Shown here: one piece after another, positions 35,392 to 44,310 of the stretch | Layout of the letters: every line of letters begins with the position of its first letter | Numbering within the stretch: position 1 is the first letter of the stretch | Virus record (IMG/VR): IMGVR_UViG_3300006869_000011 | Location: 1 to 57,267 of that record | From: a virus | DNA: 57,267 nucleotides | Direction: 5' to 3' (one strand) | The notes under the pieces: generated by a model | Told to the model about the DNA's origin: nothing | The model's database searches: none | What the model saw: only the letters and a program-made list of their open reading frames with translations | Made by a program: the position numbers and the translations under genes

Positions 35392-36666
35392 CTAATTATC
35401 TGCGTATTTAATTAATGTTTGAAAACATGCGTCTTTCCAACTCGATGTTTTACCATATTCGTCAGGAAATCCAGCAAATCCTTGTTTAGGAGCTGGTGTT
35501 TTTTTATACATGAATTTATAATAGTCTTTTAACGTTTGCTTGTCTGCTTCTGCTAAGTATTGCTTGCTATTCATAAACCTTCTATCTAGAAATGGTGCTC
35601 TTGATTCAATAGTAAAACATCCTAATGCTAAATTTGCACCCATACATGCAGCTGGAATAAAATACTTTTGATCACTTAACTTATTATTAACTAAAAAGTT
35701 AGATTTGTCAATCTCAAAATAATCAGAATAAGGAGTTCTTTGTTTTAAACTATACCCAGGATAACCGCCAAATATTTCATCCGCACCTTCACCTGTGTAA
35801 AGTATGTTAATTTTTCCTTGTAATTTTTTACCTAAAATATAGTACCCTATCCAACTCCATGTATATGGAAACAAATATGTTGCTTCAATAAATTCATCTG
35901 TATAATTACACCATTCTTCTTCTGTGATATTATATGCAAAATCTAAGTCATTACTAACAAAATCTTTTCCAATATGATTGAGTGCCACTTGAAATTCACC
36001 AAACCATTTACTTACTAAACCGCTATCAACTCCACCGCTGTTTATACTTGCACTTTTAAGTTTACTAGAATAATCAATTATCATGTTATGGAACGTTGTA
36101 TACACAGGCACATCTTCATAACATGGTTCAACACTATAAGGTTCTACACTATAAATATCTTGCCACGGTGTTTCATTAAAAATATAATGTTTAGATTGTT
36201 TCCATAAATGTAAAGCATTTTTATTAATACATGTATTTGTAGTTTTTACTATACTTTTAATTGTATTAGATATAACAAAATGTCCGTCTTTGTTATATAC
36301 AAATAAAGGTATTTGTCCAGTTTTATCTCTACCATACTTTATTTCTTTAGTTTTTTTATTATAAAATACATAGGCATACATTCCGTTATAATGAGATATA
36401 GAATTACCATTTACTAAATCATGGAAAAACATTTCTGTATCGCAGGTAAACTTTCTATTGTAATTGTAAATTTCACCTGTGTACAAAAATAAAAAATTAT
36501 CATTTTCATATAAATCAAAATTTATATCATTTACACAAGGTAGCACACTTTGAATAGCAAAATAATCTTTGTCTATAAAAACCCTATCATCTATTCCACG
36601 TTGCAAAACATCTTTAAAATCATAATCAAATTTTGGATGCTGGTTACTAAAATAAAATCCGCACAT
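35392..36666 (-). CDS. asnB: Asparagine synthetase, glutamine-hydrolysing (AsnB-like)
   Basis: 424 residues. Met-Cys2-Gly start provides the N-terminal nucleophile of class II glutamine amidotransferases; YTGEIYN follows. SGGVDSG at 210-216 is the PP loop of the synthetase domain, and YTGEGADEIFGGYPG is the family signature. Typical AsnB is 500-600 residues, so this is short. It may make asparagine, or amidate another carboxylate in the tailoring pathway, as AsnB homologues do in natural-product clusters. Start overlaps the upstream stop (TAATG). Confidence 0.85.
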   Translation of the reverse strand: MCGFYFSNQHPKFDYDFKDVLQRGIDDRVFIDKDYFAIQSVLPCVNDINFDLYENDNFLFLYTGEIYNYNRKFTCDTEMFFHDLVNGNSISHYNGMYAYVFYNKKTKEIKYGRDKTGQIPLFVYNKDGHFVISNTIKSIVKTTNTCINKNALHLWKQSKHYIFNETPWQDIYSVEPYSVEPCYEDVPVYTTFHNMIIDYSSKLKSASINSGGVDSGLVSKWFGEFQVALNHIGKDFVSNDLDFAYNITEEEWCNYTDEFIEATYLFPYTWSWIGYYILGKKLQGKINILYTGEGADEIFGGYPGYSLKQRTPYSDYFEIDKSNFLVNNKLSDQKYFIPAACMGANLALGCFTIESRAPFLDRRFMNSKQYLAEADKQTLKDYYKFMYKKTPAPKQGFAGFPDEYGKTSSWKDACFQTLIKYADN

Positions 36667-37490
36667 TACAAATTGTTACTACCCCATTCAAACATTTCAA
36701 ACATTATTTTATTTTCAACTTCTTTACTATTAGGAATAGTAATTTCAAATTTTTGAAATTGATATTTGACGTTTAAAGGTATGCTAACTTTTTCTCCATC
36801 TAAATCTTGTGTGTGTTTTTGTAACCTTTCTAAAAATAAATCGATCCTAAAGCGGTCTTCTGGTACATCACTATTCCATCTTAAATATCCGTTAGGATCC
36901 CATCTATTAAAGTTACCATGTTTTACCATACATTGTAGTCCATGATGTTTTTCTTTTCCAACAAAAAATGCATATAATTTTTTATCTGCATATATGTCCT
37001 GTATGTCTTGTAAACTTTTTATTGTTTTTAAAACTTTGCCATTATCATTAAAAAATTGTGGAACTACTCTAATTACACAACAAGGCTTGTTAAGCCAAAT
37101 TAATGAGTTCATAAGTGTGTTACCAGGATGAACTCTACTAGGCCAAATGTATACTGGATAAACATTTACAGAATTCTTATACAAATCACAGCATAATTCA
37201 ATTATTTGGGTTGCACGCCGTTGACATTCGTCAGCTACAAAACATTTAAATAATTTCATGTCTGTATAACCTAAATACTTGTGTGGCGGATCGAGCCATT
37301 CTTTTCCTTTTACATACTTGTGCTGATCATACCATTCATGTGTTTTATAATATACAAATTCTACTTTAGATTGCTCAAACATAAATTTGTATTGCTTCTT
37401 TGTAGATTTTTTTACTTTTGCAGAATCTATTCCATTTTCTACATTGTAAGGATGAATAAATTTTTCAAAGTCAATGTCAAACTGGTTCAT
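36666..37490 (-). CDS. Unrecognised protein between asparagine synthetase and radical SAM genes
   Basis: 274 residues from the ATG at 37490, with GAG about 7 nt upstream; an in-frame start at 37526 lies deeper in the upstream gene. Mixed alpha/beta-looking composition with aromatic-rich stretches (HEWYDQHKYVKG, VYIWPSRVHPGN, NRWDPNGYLRW). No cofactor motif that I recognise. R-V-H-P-G-N and C-V-I-R-V are conserved-looking. TAATG coupling to asnB suggests a linked role. Confidence 0.65.
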   Translation of the reverse strand: MNQFDIDFEKFIHPYNVENGIDSAKVKKSTKKQYKFMFEQSKVEFVYYKTHEWYDQHKYVKGKEWLDPPHKYLGYTDMKLFKCFVADECQRRATQIIELCCDLYKNSVNVYPVYIWPSRVHPGNTLMNSLIWLNKPCCVIRVVPQFFNDNGKVLKTIKSLQDIQDIYADKKLYAFFVGKEKHHGLQCMVKHGNFNRWDPNGYLRWNSDVPEDRFRIDLFLERLQKHTQDLDGEKVSIPLNVKYQFQKFEITIPNSKEVENKIMFEMFEWGSNNL

Positions 37491-38535
37491 AATTAATCTC
37501 GTTATGATATGCTTTGTTTTTAGCACAAGTACGAATACATCTTGTAAAATGCAACGGGTGTGTTGGTTGCCAACTTGCTTCTAAAAGGTGTTCAAACCAT
37601 TTGTGTTTTTGTATTTGTTCAATAGTATGATGTTTCAAACTATTCCAATTTGGTTCAAATTGATTTAGTTTATATAAAATATCTTCTTTATTTTTAAATG
37701 CGCTATCCCACAAAAAACAACAAGGCCACATGGTCTGATCACTTGCAATAAAAATTTCTTGCTCATGTATATATTTACAAACAATGCTGTTTACAATGTT
37801 TTGTGTTTTTTCCTTGTCTACAACATTAGATTTATATTCAGTAATAAATTTATCTAGATCTTTTACAATATCTTTTTTGCTATGTTCTTTTTTACCTGTA
37901 GTTGTAATTTTTTGTTCAACTTTTTTATTTTTTTTGCCTAGTTGAGATATCCATTGATGATAACTATTTCTCATACCTGTACGTGTTGCAAATTCAAAAC
38001 CTAAAATATTAGCGTGTGCTTTGGCTTTTGCTAATTCATATTCGTTATGATCAAATACAATAAAAATCCAAGTAGCATGTTTATCAGGTGCAGTTTGCGC
38101 AAAGGCATTAATATTACGTTCAATAGTTTTCCACTTGGTGTTAACTCTATAAATATGATTTGTTTCTTCATATCCATCTATACAAAAATGAATATGCAAT
38201 TTTCCTGGGTGCTTTGTTGCTATTGAGCCTAATTCGTTCCACCATTTACCTGTGTTGTATCCGCCATTGGTGCTAACTTCACAATAACCACCTAAATCGG
38301 TAAGATACTTAACCATATCTAAAAAATCTTGATTTACAATAGGATCTCCTAAAACACCGCAAAACTTAAATTCTACTCCTGTATAATCATCAACAGGAAA
38401 AATACGTTGCAAATCTTGCAACGTAAATGAATTTATTTGCAACAATTCTTTGTTAAGTGTTCTAGCACAACCTGGACATGCTGCATTACAATCACTGGTA
38501 ATTTCTAGTTCAACTTTTTTGATAGAAGTATTCAT
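37477..38535 (-). CDS. Radical SAM protein with C-terminal SPASM-like domain
   Basis: 352 residues. C16xxxC20xxC23 (CNAACPGC); FCGVLGDPIVN in place of GGEP. A lysine-rich insert covers residues about 200-240. C-terminal cysteines: IVCKY, MWPCCFLW and RCIRTC. Same layout as 39607, 41266 and 25869. Starts 26 nt inside the preceding radical SAM gene. Confidence 0.86.
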   Translation of the reverse strand: MNTSIKKVELEITSDCNAACPGCARTLNKELLQINSFTLQDLQRIFPVDDYTGVEFKFCGVLGDPIVNQDFLDMVKYLTDLGGYCEVSTNGGYNTGKWWNELGSIATKHPGKLHIHFCIDGYEETNHIYRVNTKWKTIERNINAFAQTAPDKHATWIFIVFDHNEYELAKAKAHANILGFEFATRTGMRNSYHQWISQLGKKNKKVEQKITTTGKKEHSKKDIVKDLDKFITEYKSNVVDKEKTQNIVNSIVCKYIHEQEIFIASDQTMWPCCFLWDSAFKNKEDILYKLNQFEPNWNSLKHHTIEQIQKHKWFEHLLEASWQPTHPLHFTRCIRTCAKNKAYHNEINYEPV

Positions 38536-39610
38536 ATATTTCTTTGTTTAAATCTTTCAATTGTTCTTTTTGGAATTTGTCTAAAGAATTATTAAATTCT
38601 ATAAACTTATTTTTTAATGATGTATTATCTTCTTCTTGTAATATAATTATTTTATTTGCTTGTTGTGAAATTACATCATTTGATTTAAGCATCCAATTTT
38701 TTCTTGTATCAATATCAATCATATCAATTGATAAATGCTTAGGATATCTAACTTTATTAAAATTTAACCATAGTTTGTTTTCATTACAATAGGTTATTAA
38801 ATCAGATAATTTGTTTATGTTGTACACACTTACAGAACAATGAACACTATTAATTACATCTTTTGTAGCAGCCCATTGTTTTAAATTTGTGTCTATTATA
38901 TTCCAATTTACGCCCCATCTACATAATTTAGAAAGATCGCCTACAGCATCAATACTAAATTCTATATGTAATTTTTTACAAGCAAGTAATTTTTCTAATA
39001 ATTTTTTATTAGGAAATACACTACCATTTGTTGTTATATAAATTTGTAAATTTTTGTAATCAGTTTTTTGTTGTAAGTATTCTATAAACCATTCTAGTTT
39101 TTTACTATAAAATGGTTCGCCTCCTAAAATTTTTATTCTTTCTAATTTACTAATATCGCTATTTGTTATGATTTGTTTAACATCATACTTGGGATATGCA
39201 ACACTATAGTCGTCTATGTGATTTATTTCTTTTTTTAATTGATGTGCTGAATTCCATTTACTGCTTAACATAGGAGTGCAAATTCTACACATCATATTAC
39301 ATGTGTAATCAAGAGCAATTTTTAAACTGCGTAATTCTATAGTTTCTCTATCTTTACGTATATGATTTTCAATTTGCCTATCACTTACGCCATTGATGTT
39401 TTCAATATTCCAACACACATCACAAATAGAATCTTTTTTATTTTCAAGCATAGTATTTCTTACCCGTTGGTATGTTTTACTATGCAACAAATCGTTTAAA
39501 TTTATAATATTTTTTATGTGTAAATTTTCTTCATCTGGCATTATGTGGCAACATGGACTTGCAAAAGGTCTTGAAAAATCAATTTCTTCATATGCTAATA
39601 TGCATTTCAC
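38510..39610 (-). CDS. Radical SAM protein with N-terminal twitch-like domain
   Basis: 366 residues. C3, C20-C21 (SPCCHI), C63xxC66 (CDVC), then SDRQ; core C104xxxC108xxC111 (CNMMCRIC); ILGGEPFYSK. C terminus NNSLDKFQKEQLKDL is a divergent D-x-x-x ending. ATGA overlap with 39607. Confidence 0.86.
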   Translation of the reverse strand: MKCILAYEEIDFSRPFASPCCHIMPDEENLHIKNIINLNDLLHSKTYQRVRNTMLENKKDSICDVCWNIENINGVSDRQIENHIRKDRETIELRSLKIALDYTCNMMCRICTPMLSSKWNSAHQLKKEINHIDDYSVAYPKYDVKQIITNSDISKLERIKILGGEPFYSKKLEWFIEYLQQKTDYKNLQIYITTNGSVFPNKKLLEKLLACKKLHIEFSIDAVGDLSKLCRWGVNWNIIDTNLKQWAATKDVINSVHCSVSVYNINKLSDLITYCNENKLWLNFNKVRYPKHLSIDMIDIDTRKNWMLKSNDVISQQANKIIILQEEDNTSLKNKFIEFNNSLDKFQKEQLKDLNKEIYEYFYQKS

Positions 39611-40689
39611 TTAAATTGCTCCGCAAATGGATCAAATTCTGAACCACACTTTTGAGCACAAACTCCTAGTTTACCATCTTTGACGCTAGGAAGATTCCAA
39701 CTATCTGTAATACCTTTTAACAACTTTCCGTTGACAACGTCCTTAATATCATTTTCAATTATGTCAATGCCTTCTTTTCCTCCAGCATTGTCAATATGAT
39801 CCCAAATTTGTTCAACTCTAGGATCAGGATGCCACCATTTATACATACGTCCAGCAGTCCAGCAGCATGGCATTAATAGTCCTTCAGCAGTGATAAACAC
39901 ACTACCTTCTTCTGCTACTTTACATTTGATACTGCACTTATCAAAGTATTCTTTCATGCTTCCGTATGATTTCTCAATTTCTTTTTGTTTTAACAATGCT
40001 AAATTGTTATTTTTTTCGTCTTTAGGTTTTTCAAGTTTAGCAGTTTCATTGCCTTTTCTATCAACTGCTTGATGAGATTCTTTTGGTACAATATTGCTAG
40101 TAACAAATCTTCCGCTTTTCTTTTTAATAAATCGTTCACAACCCCACGCATTTGCTAATGCTTCTGCTTCTTCTACTTGATGTTCGTTATGTTGAAAAAT
40201 AAGAAAATCCCAACGTGCTCTGCCGCCTGCATCAATAAACGCCCGCATATTGCGTTCTACATTGTTCCAGACAACATTCTGCCTGTATAAATGATTAGTG
40301 TCACTAAGACCGTCCACACTAAAAATAACAGCACCCATTCTACCAAAGACTTGGGCAAGTTCACGCCACCATGTTTCATCTTTTGCTCCTGCGTTTGTGT
40401 TCATCGAGAGCCAAATGTCTGCATTATGTTCTCTAAAGTAACGGAATATTTCTAAAGTATCTCGTGCTACAATAGGATCACCTAAGTTACCACACATGAA
40501 CATTGTGTTAAGTTGTGCAATAAATTTTGGTTTGAAGATACGTTTGCAATCTTCTAAACTTAGTTCAGCATTTGTAATGTGTGGATTATCAGCACCACCG
40601 TTCATATTACGATCGCACATAGGACATGCTGCTTGACAACGCTGTGTAACTTCTAAATGAACTACTTTTATATCTTCATACTTGTACAT
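39607..40689 (-). CDS. Radical SAM protein with C-terminal SPASM-like domain
   Basis: 360 residues. HLEVTQRCQAACPMC holds C18xxxC22xxC25; MCGNLGDPIVA replaces GGEP. A charged insert (KLEKPKDEKNNN) lies before CSIKC; then MPCCW and CAQKC. Close paralogue of 41266, whose N terminus (MYK...HLEVT.RCQAACP) matches residue by residue, so the ATG is well supported. Leads the long unit running towards 23661. The -10 of its promoter is 6 nt from the ATG. Confidence 0.88.
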   Translation of the reverse strand: MYKYEDIKVVHLEVTQRCQAACPMCDRNMNGGADNPHITNAELSLEDCKRIFKPKFIAQLNTMFMCGNLGDPIVARDTLEIFRYFREHNADIWLSMNTNAGAKDETWWRELAQVFGRMGAVIFSVDGLSDTNHLYRQNVVWNNVERNMRAFIDAGGRARWDFLIFQHNEHQVEEAEALANAWGCERFIKKKSGRFVTSNIVPKESHQAVDRKGNETAKLEKPKDEKNNNLALLKQKEIEKSYGSMKEYFDKCSIKCKVAEEGSVFITAEGLLMPCCWTAGRMYKWWHPDPRVEQIWDHIDNAGGKEGIDIIENDIKDVVNGKLLKGITDSWNLPSVKDGKLGVCAQKCGSEFDPFAEQFK

Positions 40690-40695
40690 TGTTTT

Positions 40696-40723
40696 ATTAT
40701 AACACCTTTTTAGTTTTTGTCAA
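40696..40723 (-). promoter_or_regulatory. Consensus sigma70-like promoter, leaderless start
   Basis: Minus strand: TTGACA (40723-40718), 16-nt spacer, TATAAT (40701-40696), then 6 nt to the ATG at 40689. Its -35 overlaps the last codons of the upstream methyltransferase gene. It heads a unit of about 14 enzyme genes. Confidence 0.85.
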
Positions 40724-41276
40724 TAATCCAAAAATCATTATCAACAAATAATTTTTTATCAACAGAAAATAAGTCAACATCTTTTTTATTATGTTCATTA
40801 GTATAGCCAGTTCCACAAATAACACTATCTGCAAAAAATTCTAGTTGTTTTAACAAAACTGGCAGATGTTTTTGATTATCTAAAAATACAAAATCAAAAG
40901 TGTTTTTTTCATTTTCTATAAAATCCCATATATCTTGTTTAATTACAAAACAAGGGTTTTGATGTTGATCAATCAACCAGCAAAATATATTGTAATGTTC
41001 ATATGCATCATTAACAATTTGTTTATCTTGTTTTGCTTTTTCATAATAAAATTTATGTTCTTTAATTTTTTCTATTCTATATGGTTCTGTATTAAATTCA
41101 AATTTATCTAAAGCATAAACTATAGTGTTGGATACACTATCAAGTATATTCCAAGTGCTACTACCTAATCCAACTCCTACTTCAAGTATTTTTTTTGGAT
41201 TATATTTTTTAATTGCGTTAGAAAGATTAAAGTCAATTGACGGATCTTTAAAACTAGGAATATCATTATGCTTCAT
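40710..41276 (-). CDS. Class I SAM-dependent methyltransferase-like protein
   Basis: 188 residues. KKILEVGVGLGSST is the glycine-rich SAM loop (residues about 28-41); VYALDKFEF fits the strand-2 acidic position; FDFVFLDNQKHLPVLLKQLE resembles the Methyltransf_24-type DxxH region. The substrate is unknown. Last gene of the 46382-40710 unit; starts 11 nt inside the radical SAM gene 41266. Confidence 0.68.
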   Translation of the reverse strand: MKHNDIPSFKDPSIDFNLSNAIKKYNPKKILEVGVGLGSSTWNILDSVSNTIVYALDKFEFNTEPYRIEKIKEHKFYYEKAKQDKQIVNDAYEHYNIFCWLIDQHQNPCFVIKQDIWDFIENEKNTFDFVFLDNQKHLPVLLKQLEFFADSVICGTGYTNEHNKKDVDLFSVDKKLFVDNDFWIIDKN

Positions 41277-42093
41277 TATACTTCCTGTCTATAAATTGAG
41301 ATTCATATGGTTTGTAATATATGCTACATTTTCTTTTACAAACTTCTAACGGATTATCTATTATATCTGAGAACCTTTTTGCATCAAAATTCTTATCCCA
41401 ATCTTGCCATTCTTTTTTATATCTTGTACTGCCTATCCAACAACAAGGCATAACTTTGCCTTCGGCGCTAACATATATACTGCGTTCTTTTTGTACTTTA
41501 CATTCTACACCTTTAGGAACTTTTGGTAAAGATTTACCCCTAGTTGTTTCTTTGGTTACAAACTCTTTAAATCCTAACATGTCTGCCAATGCTTCGGCGT
41601 CCTTGACTTGATGCTTGTTATGATCAAATATTAAATAATCCCATCTTGCATATCCACCATTGGTAATATAAGTTCGTGCATTTTCAATAACTTTGTTCCA
41701 AACTACATTTTTTCTATACAAATGATTTGTATCATTAAGTCCATCTATACTGAATGTAACTACATCAACAACTTTTGCTATTTTCTCCCACCATGCTGTA
41801 TCTCTTGCACCGCCGTTGGTTACCATGCGTAAATGTATATTAGGATTTATACTTTTAAAATATTCAAATATTTCCAACGTATCATGAGCAATAATAGGAT
41901 CTCCAAAATTGCCACACATGTACATAACTTCTAATTGTTTAATAAAACTTTGAGAAAATAATTTTTTGCAGTCTTCTAAATTTAATTCTGCTTGCATGAT
42001 ATTTATACCTGTCCTTCCACACTGAGGACAGGCTGCTTGACAACGTTCAGTAACTTCTAAATGTAATGTTTGGATTTCGTTAATTTTGTACAT
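41266..42093 (-). CDS. Radical SAM protein with C-terminal SPASM-like domain, short
   Basis: 275 residues. HLEVTERCQAACPQC holds C18xxxC22xxC25; MCGNFGDPIIA replaces GGEP; C-terminal VECKV, MPCCWIG and VCKRKC. Paralogue of 39607 but about 85 residues shorter, lacking the charged insert and part of the C-terminal domain; the cysteine set is nevertheless complete. Overlaps 42080 by 14 nt. Confidence 0.87.
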   Translation of the reverse strand: MYKINEIQTLHLEVTERCQAACPQCGRTGINIMQAELNLEDCKKLFSQSFIKQLEVMYMCGNFGDPIIAHDTLEIFEYFKSINPNIHLRMVTNGGARDTAWWEKIAKVVDVVTFSIDGLNDTNHLYRKNVVWNKVIENARTYITNGGYARWDYLIFDHNKHQVKDAEALADMLGFKEFVTKETTRGKSLPKVPKGVECKVQKERSIYVSAEGKVMPCCWIGSTRYKKEWQDWDKNFDAKRFSDIIDNPLEVCKRKCSIYYKPYESQFIDRKYNEA

Positions 42094-43153
42094 TCCAGAA
42101 ATTTTGTTTTCTTAATTTATCTCTTATTTTTGTTTGCTCAACAAACATATCATACAAATGTTGGTCAAACGGTTTTTTTGTAGCAATAACACTAGGCATA
42201 TCTTTGTGCTTATTTGGATCTAAGTTGTAATTTTTACCTTGCACAAAAGGATACATGTAATTAGGTGTAATTAAAGGTGTCATATGAAACTCTGTATCGG
42301 CAAAATAATCAATTATGTTATTTAACTTAAAAATATTATATGCACTAACAACACAAACAACATTCATGTTACTATTATCTTTTATAGTATTATATGCTTT
42401 TTCAAAGTTTTTCCATTTACCTGGCCATCTGATATAATCGTAAACATCTTCAATTCCGTCGCAACTTATACTAATGTGTAAATCTTTAAACTTGTTTAAC
42501 AACTTAAAATGCTTTTGTTTTAATAACAAGCCGTTGGTAATAAATTTTAAACTTATTTCTTTTTTATTTTTTAATGATTCTAAAAATTCAAAAATTTTAG
42601 GATTTGCAAAAGGTTCGCCGCCTGTAAATTTTAATTCTTTTACATTTTGCTTTTGAATTTGATCAAAAGCATTTTGTTCCCATGTGCCAACATTTGCAGG
42701 AAATCTATATTCTTCTCTAAGCCAATTTTCATTAGGATTATTTTTAACTTCTGCTTCTAAAACACTGCTTATTCCAGGTGCACACATACGGCAGCCTAAA
42801 TTACACAAACTACTCATTTTCATATCAAAGTAAAATGGAGTAATTTTTGTTGAACCAGTTTTTGTAGTATTAGTTTTTATTTCTTCAATGTAATCTTGAA
42901 ATTTGTAATTGACACTTTGACGTCTGCTAAATTTTCCTAAATCTTCATGGTTCCAGCATGTAGTGCATTCTTTTCTACGAACTCCATTTAACAAATCTTT
43001 TCGTAAATCATCAAATTTACTATTGTTGTTTTCTATTGTATCAGACCAGTGAGCATCGTTACTAGGATTGTATACGCAACAAGGTCGATAAGCGCCAGTA
43101 CCTGTAATACTACTGGCACCTATCCAAGGTAAGACACAGAATGTGTCAGACAT
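42080..43153 (-). CDS. Radical SAM protein with N-terminal twitch-like domain
   Basis: 357 residues. C6 in CVLPW, C25-C26 (RPCCVY), C63xxC66 (CTTC), then SRRQ; core C117xxxC121xxC124 (CNLGCRMC); KFTGGEPFANP. C terminus RDKLRKQNFWNVQ. Starts 8 nt inside the nitroreductase-like gene, so reduction and radical steps may be coupled. Confidence 0.88.
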   Translation of the reverse strand: MSDTFCVLPWIGASSITGTGAYRPCCVYNPSNDAHWSDTIENNNSKFDDLRKDLLNGVRRKECTTCWNHEDLGKFSRRQSVNYKFQDYIEEIKTNTTKTGSTKITPFYFDMKMSSLCNLGCRMCAPGISSVLEAEVKNNPNENWLREEYRFPANVGTWEQNAFDQIQKQNVKELKFTGGEPFANPKIFEFLESLKNKKEISLKFITNGLLLKQKHFKLLNKFKDLHISISCDGIEDVYDYIRWPGKWKNFEKAYNTIKDNSNMNVVCVVSAYNIFKLNNIIDYFADTEFHMTPLITPNYMYPFVQGKNYNLDPNKHKDMPSVIATKKPFDQHLYDMFVEQTKIRDKLRKQNFWNVQN

Positions 43154-44084
43154 AACTTACATATGCATCCAAATCTGGTTTTGTGTCGTGATCACTTCTT
43201 GGAATTGGAACCATTTTTTGATAATACGGACAGAAATATTCTTCTGCTGGATCTTTGTAACCTATACCGATTGTCATTTCTGGAAAAAAGCCAATTGCTT
43301 CCTTTATTAGATCAGGATAATTTACACACCGACATAATCCAGTATATAAACCTTTATCTGCTGCACTATAAATTATAGTAGCAGTTGCAATTCCTACATC
43401 CATATAAAAATCCGTCATGCTATAATCATCACTAATTACTCTAGGTTTAAAGAATAATAAGTATGGAGCAAGCATTTGAGGGTTGTGTCTAGCCGTTTCA
43501 CTTTTACTTGCAGCGCCGGCTCTATAAATTTTGTTACGTTTTTCTTCATTGTCGTTTCTGTATATCTCAATACTATAACGTGTGACACGCTGCTTGCTAG
43601 GTGAAAAATTATGCACATCACTAATAATATCTTTTATCATATCAATTGGCGGAACTGCGTCTGTCCAATTATAAGTGTTAACTCTTTGTTGTGCTGCACG
43701 ATGCCATGTATTAGGCTGTTCAATCGGTCCTCTTTCAATAATAGTTTTTAAAGTATTTTTCAAATCACTAATTTGATTAGAAAAATCTTCTGAGCACATT
43801 AGTTGATTTTGTATAAAATCTACTATCCAATCGTATACTGCAAATTCAACTTCGGTACTAACAATTTGTCTTTTGCCTCTTACCCAAAATTTGTTACCAA
43901 TGTATATTGTATTAGTATTAGTGTTGTTTTCAACATCATGAATAAATGCATCAATAATGTATCCTAAATCTCTAAAACATTTTTCTGGTTCTTGCGTTCG
44001 CTCAGGATGATGTTGTTTCATATAAGATACAGCATTGTTTAATAAACGCTTTTTATTTTCTATTAGGATACTTAGATCACTCAT
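43146..44084 (-). CDS. Nitroreductase-like protein
   Basis: 312 residues. The C-terminal half carries the fold marks: APYLLFFKPR, DVGIATATIIYSAADKGLYTGLC with a following CVNYPD, and EMTIGIGYKD. The N-terminal 130 residues are extra compared with 11696. FMN and NAD(P)H would be the cofactors in a functional member. Separated by one base from the small gene upstream and overlapping the radical SAM gene downstream. Confidence 0.62.
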   Translation of the reverse strand: MSDLSILIENKKRLLNNAVSYMKQHHPERTQEPEKCFRDLGYIIDAFIHDVENNTNTNTIYIGNKFWVRGKRQIVSTEVEFAVYDWIVDFIQNQLMCSEDFSNQISDLKNTLKTIIERGPIEQPNTWHRAAQQRVNTYNWTDAVPPIDMIKDIISDVHNFSPSKQRVTRYSIEIYRNDNEEKRNKIYRAGAASKSETARHNPQMLAPYLLFFKPRVISDDYSMTDFYMDVGIATATIIYSAADKGLYTGLCRCVNYPDLIKEAIGFFPEMTIGIGYKDPAEEYFCPYYQKMVPIPRSDHDTKPDLDAYVSYV

Positions 44085-44085
44085 T

Positions 44086-44310
44086 TTAATTCTCCATTAC
44101 CAATTTAACATCTTTACCAGGGCCTACTTTGCTTGGCAAATCTCCGTATTGTTCTACATACCATTCAATAACAGCTTTATACCAATTTTGACTATTATGG
44201 TGAGCTTTTTTATTAAACTGCCATATGTTATTGTTTGTTGCTTGCATTGTACTCAATGCTCTTGCACTTTCCGTTTGTAATTGTCTTACACTTAGATCAT
44301 CTAATTCCAA
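44086..44310 (-). CDS. Small hypothetical protein
   Basis: 74 residues with a TTG start inside the preceding gene; no Shine-Dalgarno sequence is evident and the start is uncertain. Aromatic- and Asn-rich middle (NNNIWQFNKKAHHNSQNWYKAV), then a charged C terminus. Fills the space between two enzyme genes with 1 nt to spare, which argues for a real gene. It could be a substrate peptide or a small subunit; there is no cleavage motif such as a double glycine. Confidence 0.5.
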   Translation of the reverse strand: MELDDLSVRQLQTESARALSTMQATNNNIWQFNKKAHHNSQNWYKAVIEWYVEQYGDLPSKVGPGKDVKLVMEN

